DNA of 64,000 bases from Symsagittifera roscoffensis. Taxonomy: Eukaryota > Xenacoelomorpha > Acoela > Convolutidae. Location of the stretch: positions 27,428,833 to 27,492,832 of the forward strand of contig NC_087062.1 of assembly GCF_963678635.1 (NCBI RefSeq), written 5' to 3'. The first letter of the stretch is position 1. Each line of letters begins with the position of its first letter. This document shows positions 46,950 through 58,474 of the stretch, in pieces. The translations under genes were made by a program, and so were the position numbers. The notes under the pieces are model-generated. The model ran no database searches. It was not told the DNA's origin and saw only the letters and a list, made by a program, of their open reading frames with translations.

Positions 46950-47350
46950 ATAGCCGGTTTTTGTGCATGTATCACAGAAGCGTCCGACAACATTCATAAA
47001 AACTACAAAAAGGGCTAATATTTTTGTTGCCAATTTTTCATCATTTTAGTGTCGTTTTTTTGATGGCGTGATGAGAGAACTAAACAACCGCGTATAAAAT
47101 TAGTGAGCTAATTAGTTAACAATAGTCTTCAAAAATCTAAAAACAGAAATGAATGAAAATTTTTCTTGTTTACCGTAAAGTAATATGCACAGTACTGTTT
47201 TGGAATTTCGGAAACCTTTTATTGCCGAGAAAACGCTGAATGAAGCTTTCACAACAAGTTGTTTAAAAAAATTTTTTTTCTTAATATAAATGACCAATTT
47301 TTTGCGTGGGAAAAAAACTATGCACACCCGAAATAAAAATTCCTCCTCAT
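46950..47350 (-). mobile_element. Helentron-like element, variant hairpin subfamily
   Basis: Left end GGATAGCCGGTTTTTGTGCA, then TGTATCACAGAAGCGTCCGAC: the TGTG...CACAG pairing is weaker than at 39337 but at the same position. Right end ACACCCGAAATAAAAATTCC with TCCTCATTTTC matches the right-end signature of 39337-39957. Both copies contain TTTTTAGTGTCGTTTTTTTGATGGCG / TTAGTGTCGTTTATTCTGCGCGGCG-like stretches (quoted in part) just inside the left end. Confidence 0.5.
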
Positions 47351-50300
47351 TTTCAAGTTTTTATTTAGCTATTTTTAAAAAAATTTAAAGTATTTTTTTA
47401 GCTATAATTTTATTGCCTGGAGTTTCAAGGTAAATTGAACAAAAAATCTTCACGTAGATTTTTCAGTTGACTTTTAGTTTTTAAGTTCGACCTGAACAGA
47501 AACAATTAAAATTAGTTATATAAGACTATCTTGCCGCAAAAAATGATCCTTTTTGCTGATTTTGTAAAAAAAAAATTTTCAAAATATGCTGAATGCTTGA
47601 CTTTAAAAATGTTATTTTGGAAATTTTGCATAAGTTTTTTTTTTAAACCGAGACCTCTTAGATTGTACAAATTTTGGAGGGTCTCCCGAAAATAGAGTTT
47701 GCAATGAGCAATGCATTCTATCGATTGAATTTAGCTCACTATTCAACTGAGGATGTGTTAATGAGTAAAATATGTTGCGTAATTTTTTGATCAAAAACAA
47801 TCATGAAAAACAGTTTTTGATGCTTAGGATTTTAGTTTGGGTTTTCGAAAACTAAGTTTTGTAAATCAGAAATTTCCTACATATTTCTAATATTTAGACA
47901 AACCATTTTTATTTCAAAATTTATTCGGATTCTGGGGAATTTTTCTACCAGAAAAAAAAACAAGATTTTTCACAGTAAAAAAATCCTTTTTCAGCTAAAA
48001 GATTTTTTCTGTAAATTTTTTTTTTATATTTTCCATTTTAGTGTTTATTTGAGTTTGATACAAACAGTTTTTCACTTGTAGAAAATCTGTAAAATAATCG
48101 ACTAGAACCGATTACTCTCTTAGGTTTGCCAAAACCGACCAGAAAGCAGAAAAGCAGCTTTTTGTGGCTATTTAATACCTCAAGAACATTTGACATATCA
48201 GGTATTTGCGTTGTACCCAAATGTTTTTCTATACAAAAGAAATATGACGACAAGTTTCATGCATTTCCCTTTCTACTGTTTCTTATGATTAGAGTAATAC
48301 CCATTCATCTCAAATGTTTTCAAATTTAACCATTGATTGCGAAACCTTACCAATTGTTTCTCTACCAAAGACATTTTTTAACGATAGTTTCTGATCACAT
48401 CCTTTTATGCAACCCCTTTTTGATTTGCAAATTTAAAATGCAACCTCAAAAATGATTCATGCTCATTTATCTCAAAAAAAGCTAAAGATTCTTACGAAGC
48501 TGGTTTTTTTTTACTAGAGACTGCATCAAAAATGTCATAGATTACTGGCTGTATTTTTTTATGATTTAAGGTTTAAATCTTTTTTTGTAAGCTTTTTCTT
48601 GAGTTTTTTTTTCTTGAAATTCTGGCAGAGCAACTAACTTCTGCTTGGCTTCTAATGATTTTTCGAGCTAAAAAAGCTCAATCATTTTTATTAAATTTTT
48701 TTTAAAACTGAGTTTGAACTGCAATCAATTCATCGTATTTGAGTCATTATTTTTGTTGTAACCCACTGTTTACGTGCTTTTTTTTAGTTGTGAAAATATA
48801 CAACATGGTGTTTCAGATAAAATTGTCAAATAGTTTTGCATTAAATCTCGAGTTTCTTATTAAAAACCTGAGTTGAGATTGCATAAAGTTTTGATATTAA
48901 CAGATGGAAAGTAACAGATGGAAACTTTCGTGTGTTCATGATTATCCCAGTGAAAAAAATTAAGTCAACCAGAGGAAATGAAGGAAAAGTTTGTATTTTT
49001 TGGTTGATATGATTGATGAAGTAACATTCAAATGTCAACACTTGTTTCTTTAATAGTTAGCCGCATCCAGTTTTTCCAAAAACGAGAAATAAAATCATAA
49101 ACAAACGATAATCATTAAGAACTTCTCTTTGAAAACAATAATAATCAATCAAACCACATTTTAATCGATTATAATTCCTTAATAATCCCTTTATTCTTCG
49201 AAGCAGTTATAATAGACTCTGATCGATTGGTTTTATTCCATATTTCCATTTATTTATTGAGCACAGAAAATCAGTTTTAATTGACAGGAACTGGTCATAA
49301 TTTTTGTTTGCCCTTTTAAACTTCGAACTTGCTCTTCTGAGTTGCTTAAATTTTATGCTTTTCAGAACATTGCTTCATGTGAAAAATGGGAAAGTCCTTT
49401 TAGCAGTTTCAAATCAATTCATATAAAAAATTTCTTTTCTTCATTTCTTCTCATTTAGAATTGCTTCATGATGCACATTTTTATAGTACTTTTAGTCACC
49501 GAATATCAGCACATTGTTATATTTTCATGGTTTTTTGAAAAAAAGTCATCTACCGCGGGAACGGTTCAACTCTGGTTATTGTTTCCTGATAAAAATTTGT
49601 GTTCAGATGAATTTTTTTCGGAAATGGTTTTTTGAACATAGTAGTTTTGAACAAAATTGTTTTGCTTGTGTGTTTTTAGGAAATCTTTTTTCTACTCAAG
49701 TGAAAGAAGCTTATCATGCAATTTTCCTATATGTAGACTGTACGATTAGCATTTTCCTTGCAATCTTGTATATACTGAATGATACGTGAAGTTTGGCTTG
49801 CCGAATGATGCGTGAAGCTTTCAGCTTCTTTGCAATTTATGGGATCACGCGTCTTGTAGACCGTATAACAGTTTTAACGTCAAGGCTTCAGTTTTTTTTG
49901 TTCCGGTCATTAGAGGGACCTATGTATTCGGGTGTTTTTAAGTTTTTTTCTACTCAAAATTGGGTACCCCAATTAATTATTGGATTGGGTCGAGTGATAT
50001 ATTATTCATTTCAAAGTTTTTTCAGACATGATTCGAACAATTTTTAAACATTTCTAAAAAAAGTTTCAAAAGTCGTGAAAAATAGTTCAAAATTTTTGAT
50101 TTCTCTTCTAGTTTTGACCAAGTAACGCGATCGAATAACGTTTTTTTAGGGACACTCAATTGTTTTAAGGCTCACAAATCTTAATTGTACTATGAAAAAA
50201 AAAACTATTTTGGTTGTTCAATTCAGCGATTGTTCGGCAAAACATGTTTTCTAAAAAAAATCAAACCTTTCGATTGTTTAAAGGTTTTTATATGAATATG

Positions 50301-51470
50301 ATCGGAACATTCTGTGCTATATGCTCATCAACCGGCTTTCCTCGTTATGTTTTTTTTTTGGATAAATATGAGTGAAAAACTCACACGTTTTTGGTTTCAC
50401 ATCGCATCATGGCATAAATTTTCATCATTCCGAATAAAATTGTATCTGCATTTCTGCATTGCAAATTTTCAGTAGAGGCGGGGGGGGGGGGGGAATTTTA
50501 AAAATATGGATCAGAATTTTTCTAGGCCGAGTGGTGGTTTTTCAAAAAAAATTTGAAACAAACTTTTTCGACTTTTTCTCAGATTCAATTTGTTTTTTCG
50601 AGCTCTCCGAAAATACTCTTAGGACCGTATTTTGTGAAAAATTATCTGCACCTGCGAATGCGCTTTCATAATAACTTTAGGGTAGCATGTCTAGGAACGG
50701 TTGCATGTGTAAAAACTTTGCGGTTGCATGTCTGAAAGATTTTCATGTAATGAATTTCCTCGATTGAATTCTTTAGCACTCGCTCAGAAAAAAAAAATTT
50801 GTATAGACATTTTCAGGTCTATGATTCAGTTTCCTTGTGACATTGCAAGTTATCAGAGCTAAACCAGTTCTGACTAATTCCGATTTCTTAATCAGCTGCC
50901 CTGTCCAAGATTCGATCATGTAATCTAGAAAGTTTTGTGTAATAAAATAGTTTTCATCTTCCCCATCATATACCTGTTCTCGGTCAGAGTTTTTATGCAG
51001 CTGATAACTATCAAAAACCAGGCCCTGAACATTATTGCCAATAATAAATTAAATGAACTTAGCAATAATTTTATCAATCTGAAATTTTTTGGCTCTTTCA
51101 AAGACAGAAACTGTTTAAACTATCATAACCATGGGGAAATGATTTCCAACCTCAAAAGTTAGCAAATTTTTATCTGTATTTATTCCCAATAGCAAAAAAA
51201 TTTTTGCCACACGTGGCCAAACAATTATGTTTCCCCAACCACAAATTTGGGGCTCAAGCAAGAGAATGCATAATCATAATTATATAATTGTTTATTTAAA
51301 AAACATTTTGATGTTTTTTGCTATTACCTGAATGAAGAATACAAACCGTAATTTTTAAATTGTAAATTTAGCTAATTTAAAATCTAGAACAAAATTTTGT
51401 ACTTGATATAGTTGTCGTTTCTGATACAATTAAAAACCATTATGTTATGTTCATAGCTCTCTCTTTTCAG
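47351..51470. other. AT-rich stretch upstream of the His-rich gene
   Basis: No coding exon is recognised, though this is where upstream exons of the gene at 51471 would lie. A 14-base G run occurs at 50480-50493 within GAGGC-G14, possibly a MITE end. TCGGAACATTCTGTGCTATA at 50303-50322 is a solo hairpin-side end of the variant Helentron-like subfamily on the plus strand. Many ORFs of 60-90 codons are compositionally like background. Confidence 0.4.
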
Positions 51471-51926
51471 ACAACTTCGATCTACCCTCCTTAATGTCTC
51501 GTTATGACCATTCAAAAGGCCATTACAACCATAGCCATGGCTATGGTCATGGTCATGGTCATGGACATGGACATGGACATGGACACGTTCAAAGTCAAGG
51601 TCATGGCCATGGTCTTGCACATGGTCAAGGTTATGGCCCTCATCATGGCCCCCATCATGGCCCCCACGTGGAGATGTCTTCTCTCGGAGCGGATTTGGCC
51701 CGTGGTTTCGAGAGACATCGCAAAGTGCCCAGTCTCAGTTCAGTGGATCTGGGCAACCAACTGCCATTACTGACCGAAGTGTTCAATAAGCAGAGAAACA
51801 GCACGTCTTCAAGGTCAGTTCGGCTTAATTTTTGTATATCCGATAAAAGGATATGGCTTTTGCTGTCGCAGTTTGAACTTGCCTTCTCGTCGGCCGTTCA
51901 CCAGTCATTCACCACATCCTAAATGA
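51471..51926 (+). CDS. Histidine/glycine-rich protein gene, two exons with a 58-bp intron
   Basis: This is the one convincing cellular gene. Exon 51471-51813 follows the acceptor CTCTCTCTTTTCAG and ends at the donor AAG|GTCAGT. The intron 51814-51871 (58 bp, AT-rich) ends TTTTGCTGTCGCAG. The last exon 51872-51926 stops at TGA. Exons are visibly GC-richer than flanks. The frame is open from the acceptor (NFDLPSLM), so either ATG 51494 is the start (124 residues, 23-base leader, acceptor then being a trans-splice or 5'UTR splice site) or this is the 3' end of a longer gene joined in phase 1. Residues 10-60 of the short form are His/Gly-rich: [12 protein letters not shown], then [11 protein letters not shown], then [11 protein letters not shown]. 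The rest is polar ([34 protein letters not shown]) with a Ser/Pro/Arg tail. No membrane segment or known domain is seen. His-Gly runs often bind metal, but function is unknown. Reading through the intron gives an alternative stop at 51920. Confidence 0.7.
51814..51871 (+). other. 58-bp GT-AG intron of the His-rich gene
   Basis: Donor GTCAGT immediately after CTTCAAG and acceptor GCTGTCGCAG. Its length is not a multiple of three (58), and splicing moves the frame to one with GC-rich codons ([18 protein letters not shown] then stop). Base composition drops sharply inside it (AATTTTTGTATATCC). Phase 2. Confidence 0.65.
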
Positions 51927-54180
51927 GAAATTAGTCTTCAACCAAATGGACGATTTCAAATTTTGTATTGTTTTTATGTTGTTTTAAATTCATTTTTCGA
52001 ATACAAATAGTGTTGAGTATGCCATCTTTACTATGAATATCGAGCCTCCCGAAGTTCTACTAGGCTTTCAATCAGATTCCCTAATCACATAGCGGACAAG
52101 AAACGACCCAAATTGAAAAAATAGTGACTGTTTTTAATTTTTAATTTTTGTACACTGAGATTGCTCTGCTAATTGCACAGCAAACGGCTGTCCTTGTTCA
52201 TGATACTCCAATTTGTTAAGTTGGGAAAAACTGCGTCTTCGGTTTTGTTTCGATTTTCTTTCAGACAAAGTCAGTTACCAGAAACATTTATTAGACATAC
52301 TGACTAAAAAAAAAACAAGTTTGAAATTTTTGCTTTCCAGTTTAATTTCGCGCTAAATTAGGCTGTTAATTAGGCAGTTCTAAGTGTTATGATAGCACAA
52401 AAAAATTTTAAGCAGCTGAAAACAAGTTTGCAAAGCTTCATTTGAGTGTTTATGCAATAAAATTTTTAAAAACATAAAAAAGATGCAATTTGAAATAAAT
52501 TTAAAAAAAGCATTTTTTTAATTTTAGTTTTCGAAGCAAAATGTAGTTAAATTATAATTTATTGTTTGTTTCCTTTTAATAAACATCGCAAATAAGCGAC
52601 ACACATTGCAAAAAAAAACATTTTATGACGAACATAGCACTTTCTAAAACAATTGATATTCTAGGGAAAAAGCGGCGAAAATAATTTGAACAATTCAAAT
52701 CCAGGCTGCTAAGACCGAAGCTAATTTTCATTTCAAAAGTTCAAAAAACGGTCAATATTTCGTACTTTGGCTTACTTTATCGATTTATTCATTACGTTGT
52801 ATTAAAATAAATAGTGCGCAATTGGCAATTTAGGCAGGTCAAAAGCCCAAATTTACCTTAAATACAACCAGCATTAATCAACAAATTTTTTCTTGTCTTT
52901 CCGTTGAATCAAATCCGTTTGGATATCAATTTTCGTTCTGACTACTGAGAGCCAAAAAGTATTTTATCCTGCGTGATTTGTTTTTTTCCCACAAAAAATC
53001 AAGTTCCAACATAATTGCCAGAACGACTCGAGTGATATCTCAAATTAAAACCTTTTACTCTTGAACCGAACTCTACATAACATTTTTTGCTTGAAAAACT
53101 CATTGTCGAGAAAAACAATTACATTTTTTTTACTCTGATTTTGATTTTTTTGGCTATTGTTTTGGGCTATTATAGTTGTTTTAGTAGCGCAGAAACCTTT
53201 GATTTAAGCCGCGAAAACTAATTTTATACTCTTCTTCAGCATTTCTGGCAATAAAAAGATTCTCAAAAAAACACAATTTTTTAACTTGAAAATTTTTGAA
53301 ATCGATTTGTATTTGGTTTTATTGCTTTCAGACAAACATTGGACTTTGAAAAAACGAATTGAGAAGTATTTTGAGCGTAAAAATGAACTAAAAAAATGTT
53401 AAGAAAGAAAATGTCGGATGTAAACAGCATTTGGGATGAATGTAATATAAAAATTGGTTTCCAAATTAAACACATGTTTTGAATCTACAAAGCGTAGGTT
53501 GAGTAAAAAAACAAAGATGACTGTATCATTTCAATACTTAAAAACAATTCTATAATTAACTCAAAGTTGCATATGAAGAAAGCATATGCAATAAAAATTG
53601 AAAAAAAAAAACAGGCTTCGTCAAAAAGAAAGTGAAGAATGATTTCAAGGACATCACTCGACATGCAGCGAAGCTTTTAGCTTTCTTATAACTGAAAAAT
53701 TACTGTTACATTTTTTTGTTTTCTTGTGTACTGAGATAATTAGAAAAAAATGAGAGATATGATGTCCTTTCAAACTAATTGATGGATTTAATAATCCAAA
53801 AAAGTTCTTTCGATTGGCTTAGTAAGGAGCCATGCAGTTGTATCACTACTATTTCAGTTGTGTAAACATCAAATATTTACTGCTGCATGTCAAGCAAGGC
53901 ATTTGAAGTCCTATTTTACTTTTTTTGATTTGTTTGATTTTGAGTTGCTTCTTACAAATCCTAAACATGTCCTTATCAAAGTTCATTATCAATCAAAGGT
54001 AATTTAGTATCTTTATTTCAAATTGCATGAACGTGATTTTATTACCAAGTTGCACATTGTTTCGTGTTACTAAATAATCAAAAAATCAGTTCTACCTTTA
54101 ACTAATAACAACAAACTTAAATAGACTTTTTAAATTTTCAAATAACCAATTTTGTATTGAACACGTTCTCTCCCCGTACC
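51927..54180. other. AT-rich stretch downstream of the His-rich gene
   Basis: Probably the 3' UTR followed by intergenic DNA. A possible additional acceptor (GATTTTCTTTCAG at 52252-52264) precedes a 14-codon open segment ending at a stop near 52304, but nothing else supports an exon. AATAAA-type signals occur, for example near 52455. No repeats recognised. Confidence 0.35.
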
Positions 54181-54860
54181 CAGGAGACATCCTGTGCAAG
54201 ATCCGAAATTCTTTATTTCCTATATAAATTGATTCTCAGATCTGAAATTCTCAATTTCATATCTTGAAAAGAAATTACAAAATTCAAATCTGAAAAAAAT
54301 TGAGATCTGAGAAATCCTTTGTTAAATTATAATTTATACATTTCAAGTAAAAAATTGAGTTTTTTCATGTTTCTGCAATACACAAGTATTTTTAGATTAA
54401 CTAGCGGTAAAAAAATTCCAAATATTTTCACCAACAGTTTTTTTGAACTAAATTTCTTGTTCAACTAAAAGTTTTTAAAAACTGTTTGTAGACCTGTCAA
54501 ATTTTTGACTTTGATGCGCTACTTATGCATTTCCAATGATTATCTCATGCTTGGGGAAACATATTTTGGCGGTCATTAAGCTGAGACTTTGCTGAGTACC
54601 TACTAGTAGCTAGCAGAAGCTATCAATACAAAAACATCAAAAATAGCCAAAATTGAGTCAGAAAAATTGATTTTTCAGATCTGAATCAACCAAGAAAAGC
54701 TAAACTTCAGACCTGAGATTAGATCTGAAATAGATTTTTTCAGATCTGAAACAACCAAGAACAATAAAGTTTCAGATCTGAAATTAGATCTGAAATAACC
54801 AATCCTTAAAGTATTCAATCGTTACTTAAACATTTCACAACCTATTTCAGATCTGATTTT
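54181..54860. repeat. Cluster of AGATCTGAAA motifs with a 65-bp direct repeat
   Basis: AGATCTGA occurs at about 54239, 54303, 54677, 54721, 54742, 54775 and 54787, with near-matches (AGATCCGAAA, AGACCTGAG, AAATCTGAAA) between. The stretches starting at 54676 and 54741 form a direct repeat of 65 bp (CAGATCTGAA.CAACCAAGAA...). The rest of the window has this hexamer only rarely. Confidence 0.75.
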
Positions 54861-54968
54861 TAGATTTGAAAACGATTATTTTATCATTCATTTTTTTCCA
54901 AACATCATCTCCGCAAATCTAAAATTTTCATACTAAATCAATGCCTAGAACACTTTCTAAATAATTTT

Positions 54969-55496
54969 TGTTCCGACTTTTGATACGAAAGTAACGGAAA
55001 ATTTGTGCTCGGAGTGGGTTTTTTTTTCAGACAAATTTCGACTTTTTAACTAGCCATTTTTGACGGAATTTTTTATATCACTCCAAAGGTATTGTTGTCT
55101 TGAGCTCAAATGTGAAAAAATATTTTACCTGTGATCATTTTTCGTTAAGTTATGAGGGTTTAAAGATTGCCATTTTGGCCAACTTGGGACAATTAACGCG
55201 CGATATATTTCGCGCTATTAACGCGTAAGCGGAGAGTTAATCTGTCTTAGAAATCGTTCTCAATTGGTTGAAAGAAGCTTAATTGCCATAATTGATTTGT
55301 TACAAGGAGCGAAATATATCCTTTTGTACTTTTTATGGCGTGTGGGTGGATGATTTTCACAAAAATTTCAAATTTTAGAAAAAATTTTTTTCATTTTGTT
55401 TTATTACATTTAATTTTTTAAAGTTATTACTGCTCCATAAAAATTAAAAGGCAGTCGGAACATTCAGGGTTTCGCCCTGATACGAGCAGTCTTGTT
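54969..55496 (+). mobile_element. Helentron-like element, 540-bp subfamily
   Basis: Full-length plus-strand copy: TGTTCCGACTTTTGATACGA at the left, core inverted repeat TTAACGCGCGATATATTTCG with CGCTATTAACGCG at about 55193-55225, AGGCAGTCGGAACATTCAGG at the right, hairpin CAGGGTTTCGCCCTG, then ATACGAGCAGTCTTGTT. It is collinear with the copy at 41152-41678. Confidence 0.9.
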
Positions 55497-57617
55497 ATAA
55501 TATAAAATCAATTTGATTTGATGTTTATGAGAGAAAATTGAGTACACCAACTGTTTGTCTTTTGTGGTTATGAGACTTCAATTTGCATCAGCAGTTCACA
55601 TGTTACCTTGTTATTAAATTAATTCCTTAAAGCTACACCTTGATTAGTCAAAAAAACTCCTCCATAGATTGAGGCAAATACGACAGGAGTCATGGGATTT
55701 ACAAAATGCCAATTTTTCTGAAATACTGTTCCGAGAAGCATCTCAATCTTAGTTAAGCCAATATTTTTGAAAGTGAAGGACTCGTTTCGATAAATTTTAT
55801 AGTACTGAAGCTTTCAGTTTAGGCTGAAATTTTTCAGGCATCATTACCTTGCTTACACTTCTTTCGTTAGTATTGAAAAAAGCATCTTGGTTGTTTTCGC
55901 CAGCTTTGAGTGAGAAAAATTGAATGATATGCTAGATCTATTAGCTATGAGCCAATTTTAACCTCAAAATCGAGTGAGACACAGAATTGGGACCGGTGGG
56001 CGAAAAAAAACTTCAGGCCCGTTTTATTAAAAACAAAAATGTCCAAATAGAAAGTAAATTGAAATTCAAATGTGAGTTTTAAAAAATCAAAATTTAATTA
56101 CCATTGCCAGCAGCTGATCCTAGCAGTTCGATTTTGCTGATGCAATAGTGACGCGGTCCTCAGGAGACGGGTAGTGTCAGAATTTTTTTCACATAATGTG
56201 AAAGGTGTGGACTTTTTTGAAGGTATGGCCCGGGTCCGACCCGGCCCGGCCCGGTTGCTGATCCTAAAAATGAGGCTCCAACTCTAGTTAGACCTTAGTA
56301 CCAATGGCGATTGGTGTTTCCATTCCTCTCGGTTGCTTCATTCTGACAATATGAATATTAATTTGATTTTGTGAGTGCAATTTTCCAAATGATTTTAATG
56401 GCATGCTTTTTTTTCTCGGTTTCAGATTCCTTATCATGTACTTATCATGTACCTTATCATGTACTTGCATCTAACAAATTTTGTTAAAGTTGGCGAATTG
56501 GTCGTTCAAAGAACTCCCGAATGACAATAGATTCGTTAATAAACAGCCTGTGTCTTGGTCGAAGTATATTTTTTAAAAATTGGTCAATTTCAGCAGAAAA
56601 TTGCGCCATTTTTGTTGTTTGCGTTTCAAGAGAAACCCCAAAGCTCGCCACGTCCCTCGGAAATATCCTGGATCCACCCCTTAGTTTTTGTATTCAACTT
56701 AAATTGAATTTACTGAACAGGTCAGTCGAACAAATTTTCTCTGCAAATTAATTGAGTAAATAAAAATTAATCTTGAGGTATGGTCGATCAAATTTTTAAT
56801 CGTTGAATCACGAAACGATCTGATATAATTAGACAATATTTTCTGCGCAACTTATTAGATAGAAGTTTTTGTTTCAAGCTTAGCGTTAGAATTATAAGGC
56901 AAATAGAATAACAAATTATTCTTAAAACGGCATAAGATTGAACGTTTGGCATGTTTCGGATAATTCATCTAGATGATTTAGACCTTGAGTCAATTGAGAA
57001 GCATTGACAACAAGGTAAACCAATCTATCTCAGGAGGTAGAGGCGTCCTAGTCGAAAAAACGTCTGTTTGACAGATCTTTTTGTAGAAAAGCTTGTTATC
57101 AAAATTTTTGGAGAATTATCTGTTAGAACATATCTGGAAATGTGATTACATTTTTTATAGGAAGAGCTTGGTCATATCGCATTGAGTGAATAGTTACATT
57201 TACATTAAAACAAAACTTTTGATGGCCATTCAATTTGTCGAAGCACGCAAAACTCTCGCCTGCCTTCAAAACTCATTTTAAAATCAGCAGTAAATAAGGA
57301 AAAAGTAAATCAACCCTCAATCATTAACATCATTGCCATAGAGTCAAATAAATTTGCATTTTAGATAAAGCATGTGTAGGTAGGTTGCTTTAGATTGCAG
57401 AATGTCGTGAAAATATGGTTAGTCTCATATCTCTAACTTCCGCATCCTTTTGATGTTCAATATTAAGTTTCCGGATTCCAGTGACAAATCGCTGAATTCA
57501 AAGACAAACTGCAGAATCCAGTGACAAAATTCGGAATTCGGGGAAAATGGGGAAAATAACTGCTGAGTATTTTGTGGATTGATAATTCGGACCGTCATGT
57601 TTGAACAAAGTGGGGAG
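55497..57617. other. AT-rich stretch with small repeat fragments
   Basis: No gene recognised. A GC-rich patch CCCGGGTCCGACCCGGCCCG (about 56229-56253) stands out in very AT-rich surroundings. CTTATCATGTA is repeated three times at 56430-56465. A solo MITE end (TCCTGGATCCACCCCTTAG) lies at about 56665. Confidence 0.45.
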
Positions 57618-57985
57618 ATGATATAAAGTACAAGTGATAGTTTTTGCACCTTGTAACAAACAAATTATGGCAAAAAAGCTTCCTTCAACCAATTTGGAAC
57701 GATTTCTAAGAATGATTAAATTTACGCTAACGCGTTAATAGCGCAAATTATATCGCAAGTGAATATTCCCAAAATTGCAATATTTAAACCCCATAATTTT
57801 ACGAAAAAAGATCACAGGTGAAAGTTATACAATTTTTAAAATTAAATCTCAAGACAGCAATACCTTTTGAATGATAAAAAGTTCCGTCAAATGTTGCTGA
57901 ATAAAAGCTCGAAACTTGTCTGAAGAGAAAAAAAAACAACCCATATCACAAAAATTCCGTTATTTTTGTTACAAAAGTCGGGCGA
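57618..57985 (-). mobile_element. Helentron-like element, 540-bp subfamily, truncated
   Basis: Starts inside the element at GGGGAGATGATATAAAGTAC, passes CTTGTAACAAACAAATTATG, CCAATTTGGAACGATTTCTA, GCGTTAATAGCGCAAATTAT and GATCACAGGTGAAAG, and ends TTACAAAAGTCGGGCGAACA. The hairpin side is missing. The right end runs directly into the next element at 57985. Confidence 0.75.
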
Positions 57986-58474
57986 ACAATACTGCTCGTA
58001 TAGTATATCAGGGCAAAACCCTGATTGATCCGACTGCCCCTTAATCCATATCAAATAGTATTTGGGAAAATTTTTTGAAAAACTATAAATTTTTGACAAA
58101 ATCAAAAAACAAATATAAAAATTTTAGTCACACGAAGTCAATCGACCAAATAACTAGCCTCAATTCAATTTGGAACCATTTTTTTATGAGAGATAGTTTG
58201 TGCGACGCATAAAGAATTCACGTTACATTTTCAGCATTTGATTAAATTCTTCAAAATGCGCAAAATTCAGTCCAGAGCTGGGTCAAATTGGCAACATTCA
58301 AATTCCCAGAACTTTGCAAAAAAATGGATTTTTTCTTATTTTGTTTTCAAGGAGTCAATATCTTCAATCTGGTATAAATTTTTGTCAAAAACTATTATTT
58401 CTTGTCAAAAACTGTCGAAAATTGACTAAATACAAAACACCCCAATATTCCATTTTCTTTGAAAGTCGAAACAA
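57985..58474 (-). mobile_element. Helentron-like element, second subfamily, tandem
   Basis: Left end AACAATACTGCTCGTATAGT, with a small insertion ahead of the hairpin CAGGGCAAAACCCTG (58009-58023), then ATTGATCCGACTGCC. Right end ATTTTCTTTGAAAGTCGAAA then CAA. Interior matches 46256-46675 (CCTCAATTCAATTTGGAACC, ACGTTACATTTTCAGC). Confidence 0.75.

Noticed and set aside
51384-51718. Antisense His/Met-rich ORFs ([22 protein letters not shown])
   Set aside because: Shadows of the GGTCATGGACATGG repeat of the plus-strand His/Gly-rich exon; only the plus strand has matching splice sites.
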